Notes: generated by a model from the letters alone, not told the origin. Counted from the first letter of the stretch, positions 37,901-48,400 are shown. The stretch is DNA of 64,000 nt from Oncomelania hupensis (GCA_036898135.1 CM072513.1:34916295-34980294); one strand, 5' to 3'. Program-made: numbers and translations.

Positions 37901-39786
37901 TGTGTAATAGTCTAACTTCTCTACTGTTACAATTACTACACATGGCTAAATAGTCAATAGGCAGAGTTAACACTAGCCAGTTCGTGACATGAAGAAACAG
38001 AAACTCCGATGGTATGGCCACGTCAGCAGAGCCTCGGGCCTTGCAAAGACCATCTTGTAAGGCAAGGTGCAATGAGGCAGAAGAAGAGGAAGACAGAAAA
38101 AGAGGTGGGAGGACAACATTCGCGAATGGACTGGCTTGACACTGAGCGAAGCCATGAGAGTTGCTAAGAATAGAGAAAGATTGAGTACGCTGATTAAACG
38201 ATCATCTGTGATGCCACAACGACTTTCGATGTACGGTATAGGATATGATAGGAACCAGACATTTGTTGTTTTAGCTATTCTTCAGATACTTTTTTTCATT
38301 TTGCCAACTTTGAGTTGTGACAACGTCGTGTTGTTGATCTTAAAATTGCACTGAATGACAGGGTCTCTGATGATAATGAATATAATTATAATCACATGTT
38401 TTTCATTTTGTTTTCAGACAAGAAAGTGCCATACTGGATTGTCAAGAACAGCTGGGGTGAAAGTTGGGGAGAGAAGGTAAACCAGTTCTCATCAAGGTTT
38501 ATCTAATGCTCACGATTTATGTTAAGATTGTGACTGCACATATTTTTGTCATTATAAACATCACTCATTGATTTATGCCACACAGATATTGCTGGGGAGA
38601 TATTGTAATTCTAATTTCTTTTGTTTTGGCACTAACTTTGTGACTGCAAACATTTGTTTGTTTATTATTGTGCATAAATTTCTGTGCACAAATATCTCAG
38701 GAATACACTAAGTACAATAAAGTGTGAAAGGAGAACATCTGTTGTTTAAATGTCACCCGATAGATCCAACTTTTAATAAGGTTTAGGACAGAGCAACTTT
38801 AGTGAAAAGATGATGTTCTGCCGCAGCACACTAGCATTCAAAACCCCTAACTTTCAGAGTGCCAGTAATCAAGGCATTCTTTCTTCATTGTCGTGCTTAG
38901 ATTTCCCTTGTTGGGTTAACATGGTTAATTAGGGCACAGTTACTAGGCATATGTGAACTCCTTTTCATAGTATTTTCTCGATAATTGCATTTATTTTGTA
39001 GATTCTTTATCTTAAAAGTCTGTAGTATGTTTATTGTTGACTTACATAGCTGAGCTAGTCTATGTAGTTGCCAACCTCCTTCTCTATCCACCAAAATCAA
39101 ACTGTCCAGAATTGTTTTTTTTAATTGAATATTATTAGTTTTCTTGATCGATCAGTTAGTTTGTATGATATTCTGCCTCAACTGATTAATGCTTAATTAA
39201 TGTAGTTTGTATGATATTCTGCCTCAACTGATTAATGCTTAATTAATGTTTAATGTGTTGTAGGGATACTATCTTGTGTATCGGGGAAGTGGTGTTTGCG
39301 GGTTGAACAAAGCCTGTACTTCTGCTACAATGAACTAGAAGGGGCCAGTAATAACAAAGTAAAATTAACGTTTGTCTCCTCTCTTGCTTTTAAAAAAAAT
39401 TATTGTGTAGCAATTTTTTTCACAGATTGGTTGCTTTTTAAAAGTTTTAATTCAATTAAATCTTTCTTTTTTATATGACTATATCTAAGTAAATGTATAA
39501 GCAGTGTGTGTGTGTGTGTGCTTGTGTGTGTGAATTAGAGTGGATGTATACCTTTCCATATATGTGTGTATGATTGTGTCTGAGTACACGTGTTTGTGAG
39601 AGCACAAGTCTGCATGTTTAAGAGATGACATCATCTCTGTTGATACATATGTGCATCATTTACTTTTTTTAAAAGAACTAATTTGCCTGTATTGATGCTT
39701 TGCAGGGTTACTACTACGTGTATCGTGGTTCAGGTGTGTGTGGCTTGAACCAGATGTGCACCTCAGCTACATGGAAACTAAGCTGA
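24609..39786 (+). CDS. Cathepsin F-like cysteine protease, 5'-truncated
   Basis: Papain-family (C1A) lysosomal-type protease. Exons supported: about 24609-24749 ([15 protein letters not shown]), 25424-25520 ([10 protein letters not shown] with catalytic Cys), about 26146-26222 ([19 protein letters not shown]), 26693-26812 ([13 protein letters not shown]), 27896-27960 ([13 protein letters not shown]), 28547-28640 ([10 protein letters not shown] with catalytic His) and 38418-38476 ([12 protein letters not shown] with catalytic Asn). A terminal exon follows, either 39264-39338 or 39706-39786. The run of GLETE, INAF.MQFY and GIS.P motifs resembles cathepsin F most. Phases agree except at the third exon, where no usable AG acceptor is present. 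Signal peptide, cystatin-like and I29 propeptide exons are not visible, and a LINE abuts the first exon. AATAAA at 39877-39882 suits the distal end. It may be a broken gene. Confidence 0.75.
25848..25923. repeat. (TTA)n microsatellite
   Basis: Long TTA run in a cathepsin intron, with a second shorter tract at about 25978-26002. Confidence 0.9.
27337..27690. repeat. About 152 bp tandem duplication with (GATT)n tail
   Basis: The block starting atccaaatgttacagac occurs at about 27337 and again at about 27491 with small indels. The second copy ends in taaattaaa followed by several gatt units. The simple tail suggests a SINE-like or LINE-derived 3' end. It lies in the cathepsin intron before exon 27896. 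Confidence 0.65.
28085..28440 (+). pseudogene. RTE-like LINE C-terminal fragment
   Basis: Plus-strand blocks [16 protein letters not shown], [20 protein letters not shown] and [16 protein letters not shown] match the neighbouring LINE at 29001-29872. Frameshifts and deletions are present. It is inserted in the cathepsin intron between exons 27896-27960 and 28547-28640. Confidence 0.75.
29001..29872 (+). pseudogene. RTE-like LINE reverse transcriptase, part 1 (split by Gypsy element)
   Basis: Reverse transcriptase blocks: [36 protein letters not shown] (catalytic), [32 protein letters not shown]. In-frame stops occur after KAFDRV and just before IIEVI. It ends at LTVVK, where the Gmr1-like element is inserted; the frame resumes at 37990. 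The clade (RTE or jockey-related) is not resolved. Confidence 0.85.
29868..29872. repeat. Target site duplication (tgaag), left
   Basis: Five-base direct repeat flanking the Gypsy element, matched at 37990-37994. The interrupted LINE reads continuously (LTVVK then KQKLRWYGH) if the element and one repeat are ignored. Confidence 0.9.
29873..31413 (-). repeat. 3' LTR of the Gmr1-like element
   Basis: 1541 bp, starting tgtcacg and ending cgtgaca on the plus strand, so the ends are a 7 bp inverted repeat. It differs from the other LTR only by 5 bp and 2 bp indels (near 30894 and 31111) and one substitution near 30121, as far as I can see by eye. It contains three copies of gggatagctc near 30538-30565. 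Confidence 0.93.
31582..36093 (-). CDS. Gag-pol polyprotein of the Gmr1-like element
   Basis: One 1503-residue frame. Residues about 35-145 are charged and coiled-coil-like with a 20-residue internal repeat. Gag core is at about 175-335 and the CCHC knuckle at 393-406 (CSFC..H....C). The aspartic protease YDTG is at 458-461. Integrase comes next: zinc region H632/H639/C669/C672, DDE core D702, D761, E797 with 35 residues between the last two, and a GPY-type module near 935-942 (WRGPY). Reverse transcriptase follows ([12 protein letters not shown] near 1145; FMDD 1210-1213), then RNase H (TDAS 1360, D1430). Integrase preceding RT is opposite to most Gypsy elements. Residues about 823-873 are read in a shifted frame, with a one-base insertion near 33628 compensated near 33476. 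The catalytic integrase residues lie outside that stretch. Confidence 0.93.
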   Translation of the reverse strand: MAMSDPVALRLRFKELGEALHLAGGDLIAYINAEVEKQEAKAERAAEREAKKLEAEQKKLALEAEQKKAELEAAREQKKLELEAEQKKAELEAAREQKKLELEGKQKKAALAAEREAEVRKWEYERAEKEKDRQHELELKRLESGASSSSSTPPHSDQLEVAPNPVQGMSFPLGTFNEREEGLDLYLTRFERLATEYKLDPTHWSFKLSQGLRGKAYDIYSKLPTDRVTDYHKVKEALLTGFELTGECYRQKFRTNRRVKGESYAQFADRLSTTLDKWISQSATAKTYDGLTELLVWEQLRETMTPELRTFSVEQGAERLEDLVKVADRYVAAHGEAKSFRRDLKPNGKEAQKRSPNREERTPNKPNNPRPGQNKGPNTEFGKRGPAEQRRYCSFCNRNNHSTAECFKLAAQRREERESRPAHRVLTQSSGNKPHTIGDHPSVTDTVKVNGKEANCLYDTGLSYDAIVSESLVSRADLTDKTVDLQGADLTKPTTTCPIAWIEVESRYVTGRIQAAVLQKPLYDLVLGCRYVFLGTPPKTVEIAAVKTRAQAKTQPPQPEFAPNPGLEEIKTAQKEDTSIAKCFQKLPKAHTPPHKGDFYMEEGVLHRQGDGDHTQLVLPATLRAQVLELGHSMPLSGHMGIGATVQRISAHYYWPGITEDVKRYVKSCHQCQRYSPRHHTVPVTLGPSVVVGVPFQQVSVDIVGPLPMTKKRNRFLLTLVDACTMWCEAVPLPAIDTKKIADALIAIFTRVGFPDSIRTDNGSQFTGRLMQDVFELIQVHHIRTPPYHPASNGQVERLNGTLLTILRKVADDNPEAWDTYVECGTVRIPRNAPCSHRLHPVNIAIRQTSSRTARSPTQKLDGSQDRRHTKRCHQYVADLQETLKATWKKAGEALKKARARQAKYYNRHAKDRELQVGDQVLLLLPSGTNKLDIAWRGPYRVTAKKSKTVYQGEVNGRARYHHINLLKKYTDRPATPSTHNLLAIAIAEEGESMETNAVEYPLHSKETYKDVILNEDLAAKQQQQVRQVIRQHQTVLTDRPGRTDLVEVTLTVTDPTPVRQKLYPMPLSQQRAIKEEIDTLLAAGIISESTSPYSAGTVLLRKPNGEHRLCIDFRLLNAVTQFQPEPLPDQTDLFAKLQRANYFSRIDLSKGYYQIPVQPQVRKYLAFSTMEGHFEFNVLPFGLHNAPSIFSAMMRKLLAPLSSEHLHSFMDDILIATPTWEEHVTLLQQLLARLRDTGLTARPTKCQIGFTELEFLGHTISQGSLRPVEKTVKRLLDAPRPKTKKEVQSFLGLCGFYQKFIPNYNSIAVPLTNGTRKIAPDKVVWTAECETAFQTLKDRMTSAPVLHLPDLTQPFVLRTDASDLGLGAVLLQRDPKNAETLFPVAYASRKLRPAETHYATSEKECLGLVWAIQKFQLYLYGTHFTVQVDHQPLSFLAASKSLNSRLMRWALTLQAYSFQIEYNPGKENHGADYLSRHLVEDTAAVAHPTQLRATAPEFVPAQ
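36456..37989 (-). repeat. 5' LTR of the Gmr1-like element
   Basis: 1534 bp and near-identical to 29873-31413. Being upstream of the minus-strand coding region, it should hold the promoter. The gag-pol ATG at 36093 lies about 360 bp inside it. Confidence 0.93.
37990..38250 (+). pseudogene. RTE-like LINE reverse transcriptase, part 2
   Basis: Begins with the second tgaag and continues the LINE frame: [20 protein letters not shown], then [20 protein letters not shown] and a C-terminal [13 protein letters not shown]. An in-frame stop occurs after QGKVQ. It is the 3' end of the LINE that starts near 29001. Confidence 0.85.
39158..39249 (+). repeat. Perfect 46 bp tandem duplication
   Basis: Two identical units (39158-39203 and 39204-39249) starting agtttgtatgat. 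It ends 14 bp before the first alternative terminal exon of the cathepsin gene. Confidence 0.95.
39264..39338 (+). CDS. Cathepsin alternative terminal exon 1
   Basis: Acceptor ttgtag precedes an open frame [20 protein letters not shown] ending in ATMN and a TAG stop, in phase with exon 38418-38476. It corresponds to the C-terminal strand of papain-fold enzymes. No strong AATAAA was seen close by. It is a paralogue of the exon at 39706. Confidence 0.75.
   Translation, partial: GYYLVYRGSGVCGLNKACTSATMN
39706..39786 (+). CDS. Cathepsin alternative terminal exon 2
   Basis: Acceptor tttgcag precedes an open frame [20 protein letters not shown] ending in ATWKLS and a TGA stop. It is in the same phase as the previous candidate and followed by AATAAA at 39877-39882. 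It was probably produced by exon duplication. Either exon can complete the protease domain. Confidence 0.8.
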   Translation, partial: GYYYVYRGSGVCGLNQMCTSATWKLS

Positions 39787-41035
39787 TCAGATTACTCCCA
39801 GTGACAGCAAGGAAAATTGATGAAGTGTTGTTTTTTGTGTTTTTTTTTTTTTTACTTAAGAAGACACTGGCAATCAAATAAAGATAACGCTGAACTTTAG
39901 TTGTTGAAGAAAATTTTTTGTCCATCAACTTATCTAATTCAGAGTGTTCGCATTGATTTATCGGTAAGAATTTTTGCAGTGTTTTTATCATTAATAATTG
40001 TTTGCAGCAATGTCCTAACCAGCAGTATTGGATAACTAGAATGTTCAGTTTAAACAGCAGTGTTACAGCCAAAGTGATTTCCGTAACATTTTAAGCAGTA
40101 TAATGTCAGAAAATGTTGTTTGCAGATATAGAGAAAAGTTAGAGTAAAGAGATAAAGAAATTATTGCCAAAGTCTGGCTATAATTAACATTCCTTTCAAC
40201 ATAAGTTAAGTAGAAAATCTGCCCAACAATTCTTTTATTTTAATTCTGTATTACTAAATCAAATTCTTTAGGCTTGTTTTTTTTTTAAATTCATTTTGTT
40301 AAATCAAGGGCTTTCATTGCTCATTTCCACATATTCTATGAGAAATTATATTTGTTTATTTGTTTATATCATTTTGTTTTAAATGTTCTTTTAATCCGAT
40401 AGTCTCTGTTTTATTTTATTGTTGATATTTCAATTTATGTAAATATGTTTTGTCCTTTCTACATTATTTTATAAAAAACATCTATCTTTCAGATCTGTAT
40501 CCGCATATTTTTTTAACACCTGTTACATGGTTTGTATAATATCTCCAATATTATTTCTATTGATATTATATATATAATCTCTGTGGCTATCAAAGGTCTG
40601 ATGAAAATGTAAATTTGTGACTGGAGTCTTATTTTATTCAGTGACTGTGATCAAAGTGCTATCCTGATGTGAGTAATTTTGAAAAATTATATTGAAATGA
40701 TATTATATATAAAACAGAAATGTATGTGTTATTTTTACCTCTTTCAAAATTATTTAGAATTGTTTTTTTCTATTTCTTGTTAGTTTGTTTGTTTTAAGTT
40801 TGTTTGTAAATACAGTATTTTATTACATAGTAACTGTTTTTCTTCTGTTGATATTAGAATAAATAGATACCTTTTATTTGTTTCTCATAATGTATTAATA
40901 TTTTAATTTGTTTTCATATATTAATTTTGTTTATTGCTTTGTTTTTAACCTCATAGTTTGTTTGAATTTTTTCCCGTTTGATTAAAGAAAGTTTTCAAAA
41001 ATATCATTTTTGGATGTTTAGGATTATTATTATGG
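39787..41035. other. AT-rich 3' flank of the cathepsin gene
   Basis: The likely 3' UTR with AATAAA at 39877-39882 comes first, followed by AT-rich intergenic DNA. No further gene or structured repeat was recognised. Confidence 0.5.
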
Positions 41036-42390
41036 CCCTGTAGGAGTGCCAGGGGTTTCAGTATAAATAATATCCCCACTTTCTGGAAATGTAGTGCTTT
41101 AAATTCCCACTGTCGCTGTTTTTCTCCTTTGTTCTTTCTCATTCCTACTCTGTTCAATCAATCTACTATACTATTTTCTTCTTCGCCAGACCAGTCACCT
41201 ACCTTTTTTCTTGAAAACTCTTCAGCAACAAAACTCCTCAGTTGTATGTGAGGTCTGTTGGATCAGCTCGGGAATATTTGACGCTTTCTGCCAGGTGGTC
41301 ACTGGGGATTCCTATGATGTTATTATTTAGCAATGTAGGCATTTTCTATGTATGTGTTTTGTTGATATTTTATAATGATGTTTGTATTCTATTTTGTTTT
41401 TGTAAATGGGGGTTCAATAAATAGAGTATAACCTCAGCGTCCCTTGCGTGGGATGTCTTTATTGTAAAGTGACCAGCTAGTGGAGTGTGTTCAGTGTTAC
41501 AACACCCCTTGGGGTCATGAGCAATCTTGCCACTGTAGATTGTTCTAACCTATAAAGGGAAAAGTGAAAGCCCCAGTTGAAAACCTGTCTTTCCTGTATA
41601 GGCATGACAGATTCACTGCGGCAACAGGACACCCCCCCCCCCCCCCCCCTGTTGGAGTGCCGGGGGTTTCAGTATAAATAGTATCCCCACTTTCTGGAAA
41701 TTTAGTGCTTTAAATTCCCACTGTCGCTGTCTTCCTCATTTGCTCTTTCCCATTCCTGCTCTGTCCTATCACTCTGCTATACTATCTTCTTCTTCGCTAG
41801 ATCAATGACCTACCTTTTTTCTTGAAAACTCTTCCTGGACAAGACTCCTTGTTTGTGTATGAGGTCTGTTGGATCAGCTTGGGAGTATTGGACGCTTTCT
41901 GCCGGGTGGTCACTAGGGCTTCCTATGATGTTATTATTTAGCACTATAGGCATTTTATATGTATGTGTTTTGTTGATAATTTACCCCTTGGGGTCATGAG
42001 CAATCTTGCCACTGTAGATTGTTCTAACCTATAAAGTGAACAGTGAAAGCCCCAGTTGAAAACCTGTCTTTCCTTTATAGGCAAGACCGATTCACTGCGG
42101 CAACAGTCCCCCCGTTGGAGTGCCGGGGGGTTTCAGTATAAATAGTATCCCCACTTTCTGGAAATTTAGTGCTTTAAATTCCCACTGTCGCTGTCTTTCT
42201 CATTTGCTCTTCTTCGCTAGATCAATGACCTACCTTTTTTCTTGAAAACTCTTCCTGGACAAGACTCCTTGTTTGTGTATGAGGTCTGTTGGATCAGCTT
42301 AGGAATGTTGGACGCTTTCTGCCGGGTGGTCACTGGGGCTACCTATGATGTTATTATTTCGCAATGTAGGCATTTTATATGTATGTGTTT
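41036..42390 (+). repeat. Composite tandem repeat block before copy B
   Basis: Landmark gagtgcc occurs at 41044, 41655 and 42118, giving units of about 611 and 463 bp. The longer unit contains an extra segment related to the 251 bp SINE-like unit (ataatgatgtttgtattcta). A poly-C run lies at about 41632-41649. The block separates the cathepsin 3' end from the TEDC1 upstream region. Confidence 0.8.
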
Positions 42391-43022
42391 TGTTGATAAT
42401 TTATAATGATGTTTGTATTCTATTTTGTTTTTGTAACCGGGGGTTCGAGTAGTTGGGGTAAAGCCTCAGCCGTCCCCTGCGTGGGATGTCTTTATTGTAA
42501 AGTGACTGGCCGGTGGAGGGCATTCAATTTTCCCACTAGGGTTGTTTCAGCAGATCTTTTATGCGGATCGGGGGTTGTCCGGTCCTGATTTGGCTCGGAA
42601 GAGTCCGCTGGACTTAAAGCAACAAGCAATCAATCAATCATTGTTGATAATTTATAATGATGTTTGTATTCTATTTTGTTTTTGTAACCGGGGGTTCGAG
42701 TAGTTGAGGTAAAGCCTCAGCCGTCCCCTGCGTGGGATGTCTTTATTGCAAAGTGACTGGCCGGTAGAGGGCATTCAATTTTCCCACTAGGGTTGTTTCA
42801 GCAGATCTTTTATGCGGATCGGGGGTTGTCCGGTCCTGATTTGGCTCGGAAGAGTCCGCTGGACCTAAAGCAACAATCAATCAATCAATCAATCAGTGTT
42901 ACAACTAGGGTTGTTTCGCCAGATCTTTTATGCGGATCAGAGGTGAGTCCTCTTTGAGCGAAGTTGTGGTCTTGATTTTTTTGGTCCTAATTTAGCTCGG
43001 AAGAGTCCGCTGGACCTAAAGC
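42391..43022 (+). repeat. SINE-like tandem units with (TCAA)n tails, copy B
   Basis: Counterpart of 478-1112. Units begin at 42391 and 42642 (period 251 bp), followed by a partial third. Confidence 0.55.
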
Positions 43023-44353
43023 AATAATCATGTAATGTAATGTAATAATAATAATAATAAAAAAAAAAAAATAATAATAATAATTATTATTATTATAATT
43101 TGAAATGTAAAATGTTGAGCTTTTCTCTACACATTTACATTTTTATTTTGTATTTTTTAATGGTTAGGTATTTATGATTGTTCTTTTTTTTTAAATTGTT
43201 ATCTTTTAAAGCGCATAATACGTTTTTAAAATGGTATTTTGAAGATTCTGCCATCTTTACCTAGAAATGCTTTGTAACAATACGTCATGGTCTTTTAACA
43301 ATATTTTAATTTATTATAATGTAGACAGTCATTTAAAAAAAATTATTTTTGTGATGATTTATATTAGGATTATGCCTACCTTTCTGATACTCGGTATAAC
43401 AAGCAGTTTGGCTAAAAGTAATTCCCACATATTTTTACATTGATCACAGATATTTCCAGCATGTAACATTTCAGATTTTTTTTTTTTTTTTTTTTTTTTG
43501 TCAGCGCCTTGAGTGTGAGCAGCTCTTAAAGCTGGTAAGTGTGCTATACATGAGAACAATTCATTTTATAACATTAGACATGTCAATATTCATATACAGC
43601 CTATAGTATTTAGAAAGCGCTTTACGTTATTGGTTACATTTATAAATGTATTATTAAGATATTTTTTTTGGGTAATACATTTGAAATACCAGTTAAGTTA
43701 TTGATATTAAATTATTTATCTATTTCTTCTTTGAAAAACACTTTTTTTTTTGAAGAGGTTCAGTTAGTTTTGCAATGGGATTGTTAATTTCTATGAAAGT
43801 CTGATTCCACAGGATATTAAAATTAAATTATTGTTTGTAAGTGTTCATTTAAGGGGAAAAAAATCTTATTGATTACAATCATGAATTTTGTAAACCTGTA
43901 TGAAGTGTTCATTTGAATAAACTCATTCTTTTTTATCACTCAAATTGTAGTGTTTAGCAATGTGTTTACTGGTTGGAAGGTTGTGTGCATTGTGCTTCTT
44001 GTAGTTATGGAAATTAACTTTTCCACCATATTGTGACAAACCCAAAACACTACAAAAAAAATAAAACAAATATTGTAAATAATGTTATTTTAACTTTTTT
44101 TTTATTTAAAAAAGTATGTCAAATAATCAGCTTAAAGCAAATTAATACTAAAAGGTGCTAGCATTTTTATTCATGTGGACTACAGTTTTGTTTTAATATT
44201 GTATCCTTATAAATGTTTATGGGGACTATAAAGGATTCTGTAGTTCTCTCCCTTGGCAAAAACAAGGGAAAACACTCTGTAAGACCGCATTTTTGGCCGT
44301 GAACGAAAATTCGAGTTGACTATGCGTAGCTGTACTTTCTTTGCTATACAGCG
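43023..44353. other. AT-rich upstream flank of TEDC1 copy B
   Basis: Counterpart of 1113-2441, with (TAA)n and poly-T tracts. It should contain the promoter and 5' UTR but shows no assignable element. Confidence 0.4.
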
Positions 44354-45143
44354 ATGTCGCGGGTTGTACGAGAGACGATAGAGCTCCTATGTAACATTAT
44401 CAGTGACCATGGGATGACACCCATTGAGGCCGAAACTCTGAGAAAAGCGAAGTTTAACAAAACAGAGGCGGTAAGTTGCCATTGATCTATGAGTATGACT
44501 TATCGATCGGATCCAGACATAAGACCATACTATTACAGTCTATAGTAATACTAGTATAACCAACCATATTATTATTTTTTTTAAAATGTTTATGCTAGTT
44601 ATATTATTTAGTTTTACCGACTCACCATTCCAGTAAATATTGTACTACTACTGCAATGTTTGATTTTAATGATATTTTTAGCATGATGGGTATAAAAAAA
44701 ATTGAAACAGTTTTTTGGGGAAGAACATGTGTACCACCCTAAAAATTACCAAATGTTTCTAAAACGCTTCTTAAAAAATATAACAACATGCAACTATAAG
44801 CACTTCTTCATTTTAAATAGAAAAACAATGGCATGAAGATAGATAGCAAAAACCAAAATGCATTCATTGGCACTATTTTTCAGAGAGAGAGATTTGTGAA
44901 CAGACTACTCAAAGAAAGCAAAATCAGGACTACAAAACAAAATGAAATCAAGACACAGCAGAACAAAAACATACATAAAACACAGTTTTAAGATAATGAG
45001 GATAGTAATAATAATAATAAAAGAAGACATACCATGTATAAAGCTCAGATGTGATAAAACAAATTTACAGTGAGTAAACATCCACAACAGGCATTGACCA
45101 CTGGCACTGACCAAAATATCATTAAATAGGAGTGATGCAAAGA

Positions 45144-45191
<48 letters not shown>

Positions 45192-45440
45192 GACAGTGGA
45201 GAACTGTATATGAAGCTATATCGAGATTTGGGTTTCCAAGCTCTGGGACATTATTATTTCTTATCGCAAAATATCCTTGTGTACATGACGAGGACAATAA
45301 ACTTGAATAAAGTGATTCGTATTTTGTGCTCGAGGTGAGTGTGTATGTGAGTGATTTTTTTTTTATTACCCAGTATATTCCCCACTCCCACCTTTCGATG
45401 GGCAAAATGCTTATAAACAATAAAGTAAATAGTTCGTTCA

Positions 45441-45493
<53 letters not shown>

Positions 45494-48400
45494 GAAACGT
45501 ATTGGAGCACTCATAAAATGAGTTAATAGTCTGTTTGCAGTCTGCATGGGTTTGTTAATACAAACATCCACAAAATAACATAACTCCTTTAGGTTCAACT
45601 TAATGAAGAATAACTTTATAGCCACACATCAGAACAAGGTGCAAAGAAAAACATGGAGGCCCGCCTTGACCGTTGCTGTCATGTGACCATGCATTTTAAA
45701 TGAGTTTAAATGAGAGCGGTAAAGTCTAAGGTATAGCGCTCTCTCTCCGAGTCTACGTCAGCCATACGGTCCAAGGGAAGCAACTTCCTAAACACCTCCC
45801 TTCTTTTAGAAGTTTCGAAGAAACTACTACATACAGTTTTGTTTTAAGTGCAGCGAGTCTCGAATAAAAGTTATTTTGTTTAACACATCAACTAAGAACA
45901 AAACTTGAAACTTGCTAACCCAAATAAAACACTGAATCATGAAACAGTCTCTGCTTTAAAGTTCTCTCCAACTTTAACCCAGCTCACGATCACATCTCCT
46001 GAATGGATTACCATTACCAAGAATAAAGTGAATAGAACATTTAGCACTGTTCTCTTAATAACGAATGAAATACACATTACTAAAATGAAATTATTCCTTT
46101 GATTTTTTTTCTTCATTCGTTACCATCAATACTTCCAATCCTTCACATTCATGCCTTTAACATCTTGGCATTAATTATCACTAACCTTAAAAAAACTCCT
46201 TGCAGCTTGTTTAGAAGATGTCACAGTTTTTTGTCAAATGAACTGTTAACGTAAAATGTTCTTACTTTGAAGGTTCTCCAACAATTGTTTTGTTTACTAA
46301 CCCCCTTCTTTTTTCTTTATCTCTTTATTTAATAGACATAAATGAGGAATTAAAAAAAACAATTCTTAAAGTATCTGACTTTGATTTATGTCCTCCAAAT
46401 ATCTTTTCAAAAATAATAATTATTGTATATTAAATCAAAATTCACTTCCTGTGAATCGATGATGTGAATCGACGATGTCTATATCCACTATGATAATGTA
46501 ATCCTATGGGATGCAGGTTTGAGATATACTATAGGCACAGACTTCAGCCTATTTGACTCACTCTTCATCACACTAATAATGCACACTCTTGCCTTCCATA
46601 GGCAACACATAGCCTACACCATAGGCAAACTTTGCACACAATATTCAAACACATAGGCAAACTTTGCCTTCACTTTACTCTGCTTTTGGTCTTTAGCCAC
46701 ACTCACACTTCATCACACTAATAATGCACACTTTTGCCTTCCATAGGCAACACAGCCTACACATAGGCAAACTTTGCACACAATATTCAAACACATAGGC
46801 AAACTTTGCCTTCACTTTACTCTGCTTTTGGTCTTTAGCCACACATCTTCCTCCCTGAAACGAAGAGGCTTCAGAGCGGTATAACCTGTGGAAGCTCTCG
46901 TCACAGGTCTGAATGCAGGATCAGGGGATGCGACAGCTCGGGAATAGCCTGGATCGTACACATCTATGACGTCCTTCGAATCGCCGACATCCTTCGAATC
47001 TGCGATATCCTTCGAATCAGATGACGCTGTTGTAGTGACTTCTTTTCCTGACGTGAAGACCTGTCGTGGCGACAACGGTAGTGTCTGCAGGTGTTTTCTG
47101 TTGCGTCGTAACACACCAGCAGGAGAGTTGACAAGATATGTACGATTCTCTGGGTCGGCTGCTACAATCGTACCGTGCTTATTCCAGCTGCGCTCTGCAT
47201 CCATCTTGATTAACACGTCGTCACCTGGCTTTAGCTGCGACAGAGGCTGGGCACCGTGCCTCCTGTCGTAACTGCTCTTGTAGTCATCCTTGGCCTTCTG
47301 GTCTGCTCGGCGAAGATCCGCATCGTTGACGGGACAGGGGGACAGGGTAATGGGAAGTCTGGGGACTTTTGTTTTAAGCGGTCTCCCCATAAGGGCGACT
47401 GCAGGACTAACACCTGTACTGGAGTGAGGTGTCGACCTGTAGTTGAGTAGAGCGACCTCCAAGGACTGCTGTTGAAGTAGCTTCTTCGCCACTTTCACCG
47501 CACTTTCAGCTTCCCCGTTAGATTGAGGGAAACAAGGACTGCTTGTCTTGTGCTGAAAATCAAATTCCAGTGCAAATTTCCGGAACTCCTCGCAATTAAA
47601 TTGAGGACCGTTATCGGTCATCATGACGTCGGGTACTCCGTGCGTTGCGAATAGTTGTGTCAGCTTCTTGATGACGACGACTGCTGTTGTCGATTGTAGT
47701 GGTATTACCTCCAACCATCGTGAGTAATAGTCCACTACCACGAGATGTTCTCGACCCTTGTAGGAACACAGATCTGCTCCCAACTGTTGCCATGGTCTTT
47801 CTGGTAATTGCGTTGGACGTAGCGGCTCATGGCGCTGCGACGGTCTGTTAGCTCGACACTGTGGACACGAGTTGATGAGGTTCTTGAGATCTCTGCTCAA
47901 ACCTGGCCACCAAACACAGGATTGTGCGTTCTGTCTGCACTTGTGTAGACCTTGGTGTGTCTCGTGTAACTTGTGTAGTATCTCCTCGTGTTGAGCTCGC
48001 GGCACGACCACTCTGTTATTGTAGACTAGTAAACCATCGACCAAAGACAGCTCTCCTTGTGCTTGCTGGTATGCCTGTAGATTCTGCGACACTGCTGCTG
48101 TCGGCCAACCGTTGCAAACATAGTTCACCACTTGTTTCAGCTCTGGATCATGCACTGTGCATGCTCTCAACTTAGCCAGTCGATTCGTGGTTATCGGCCA
48201 CGAACTCTGCACCGAGTCGACATAAGCGGTTACACTATTTGCTCTCTCCTCATCTTCTGCTGCATGTGGTACCGGACTCCTGGACAAGGCGTCGGCAATG
48301 ACGAGTTGTTTCCCTGGCACATGCACAACTCGCACGTTGAATCGCATGAGTCTGATTAATAGTCTCTGACAGCGTACTGGAGCTTTGTCTATGTCCTTGC

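Larger units (their letters stand above)
29873..37989 (-). mobile_element. Complete Gmr1-like Ty3/Gypsy LTR retrotransposon
   Basis: An 8.1 kb element on the minus strand with two long LTRs, a 5 bp target duplication and one gag-pol frame. Just inside the 5' LTR (right end), after a short spacer, is a TGG-starting primer-binding candidate (minus strand TGGCGAGCCTAGCCAGGA, 36426-36448 region). Before the 3' LTR is a purine-rich GAGGGAG (31414-31425). The pol order is protease-integrase-RT-RNase H, which marks the Gmr1-like group of Ty3/Gypsy elements. Confidence 0.93.
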
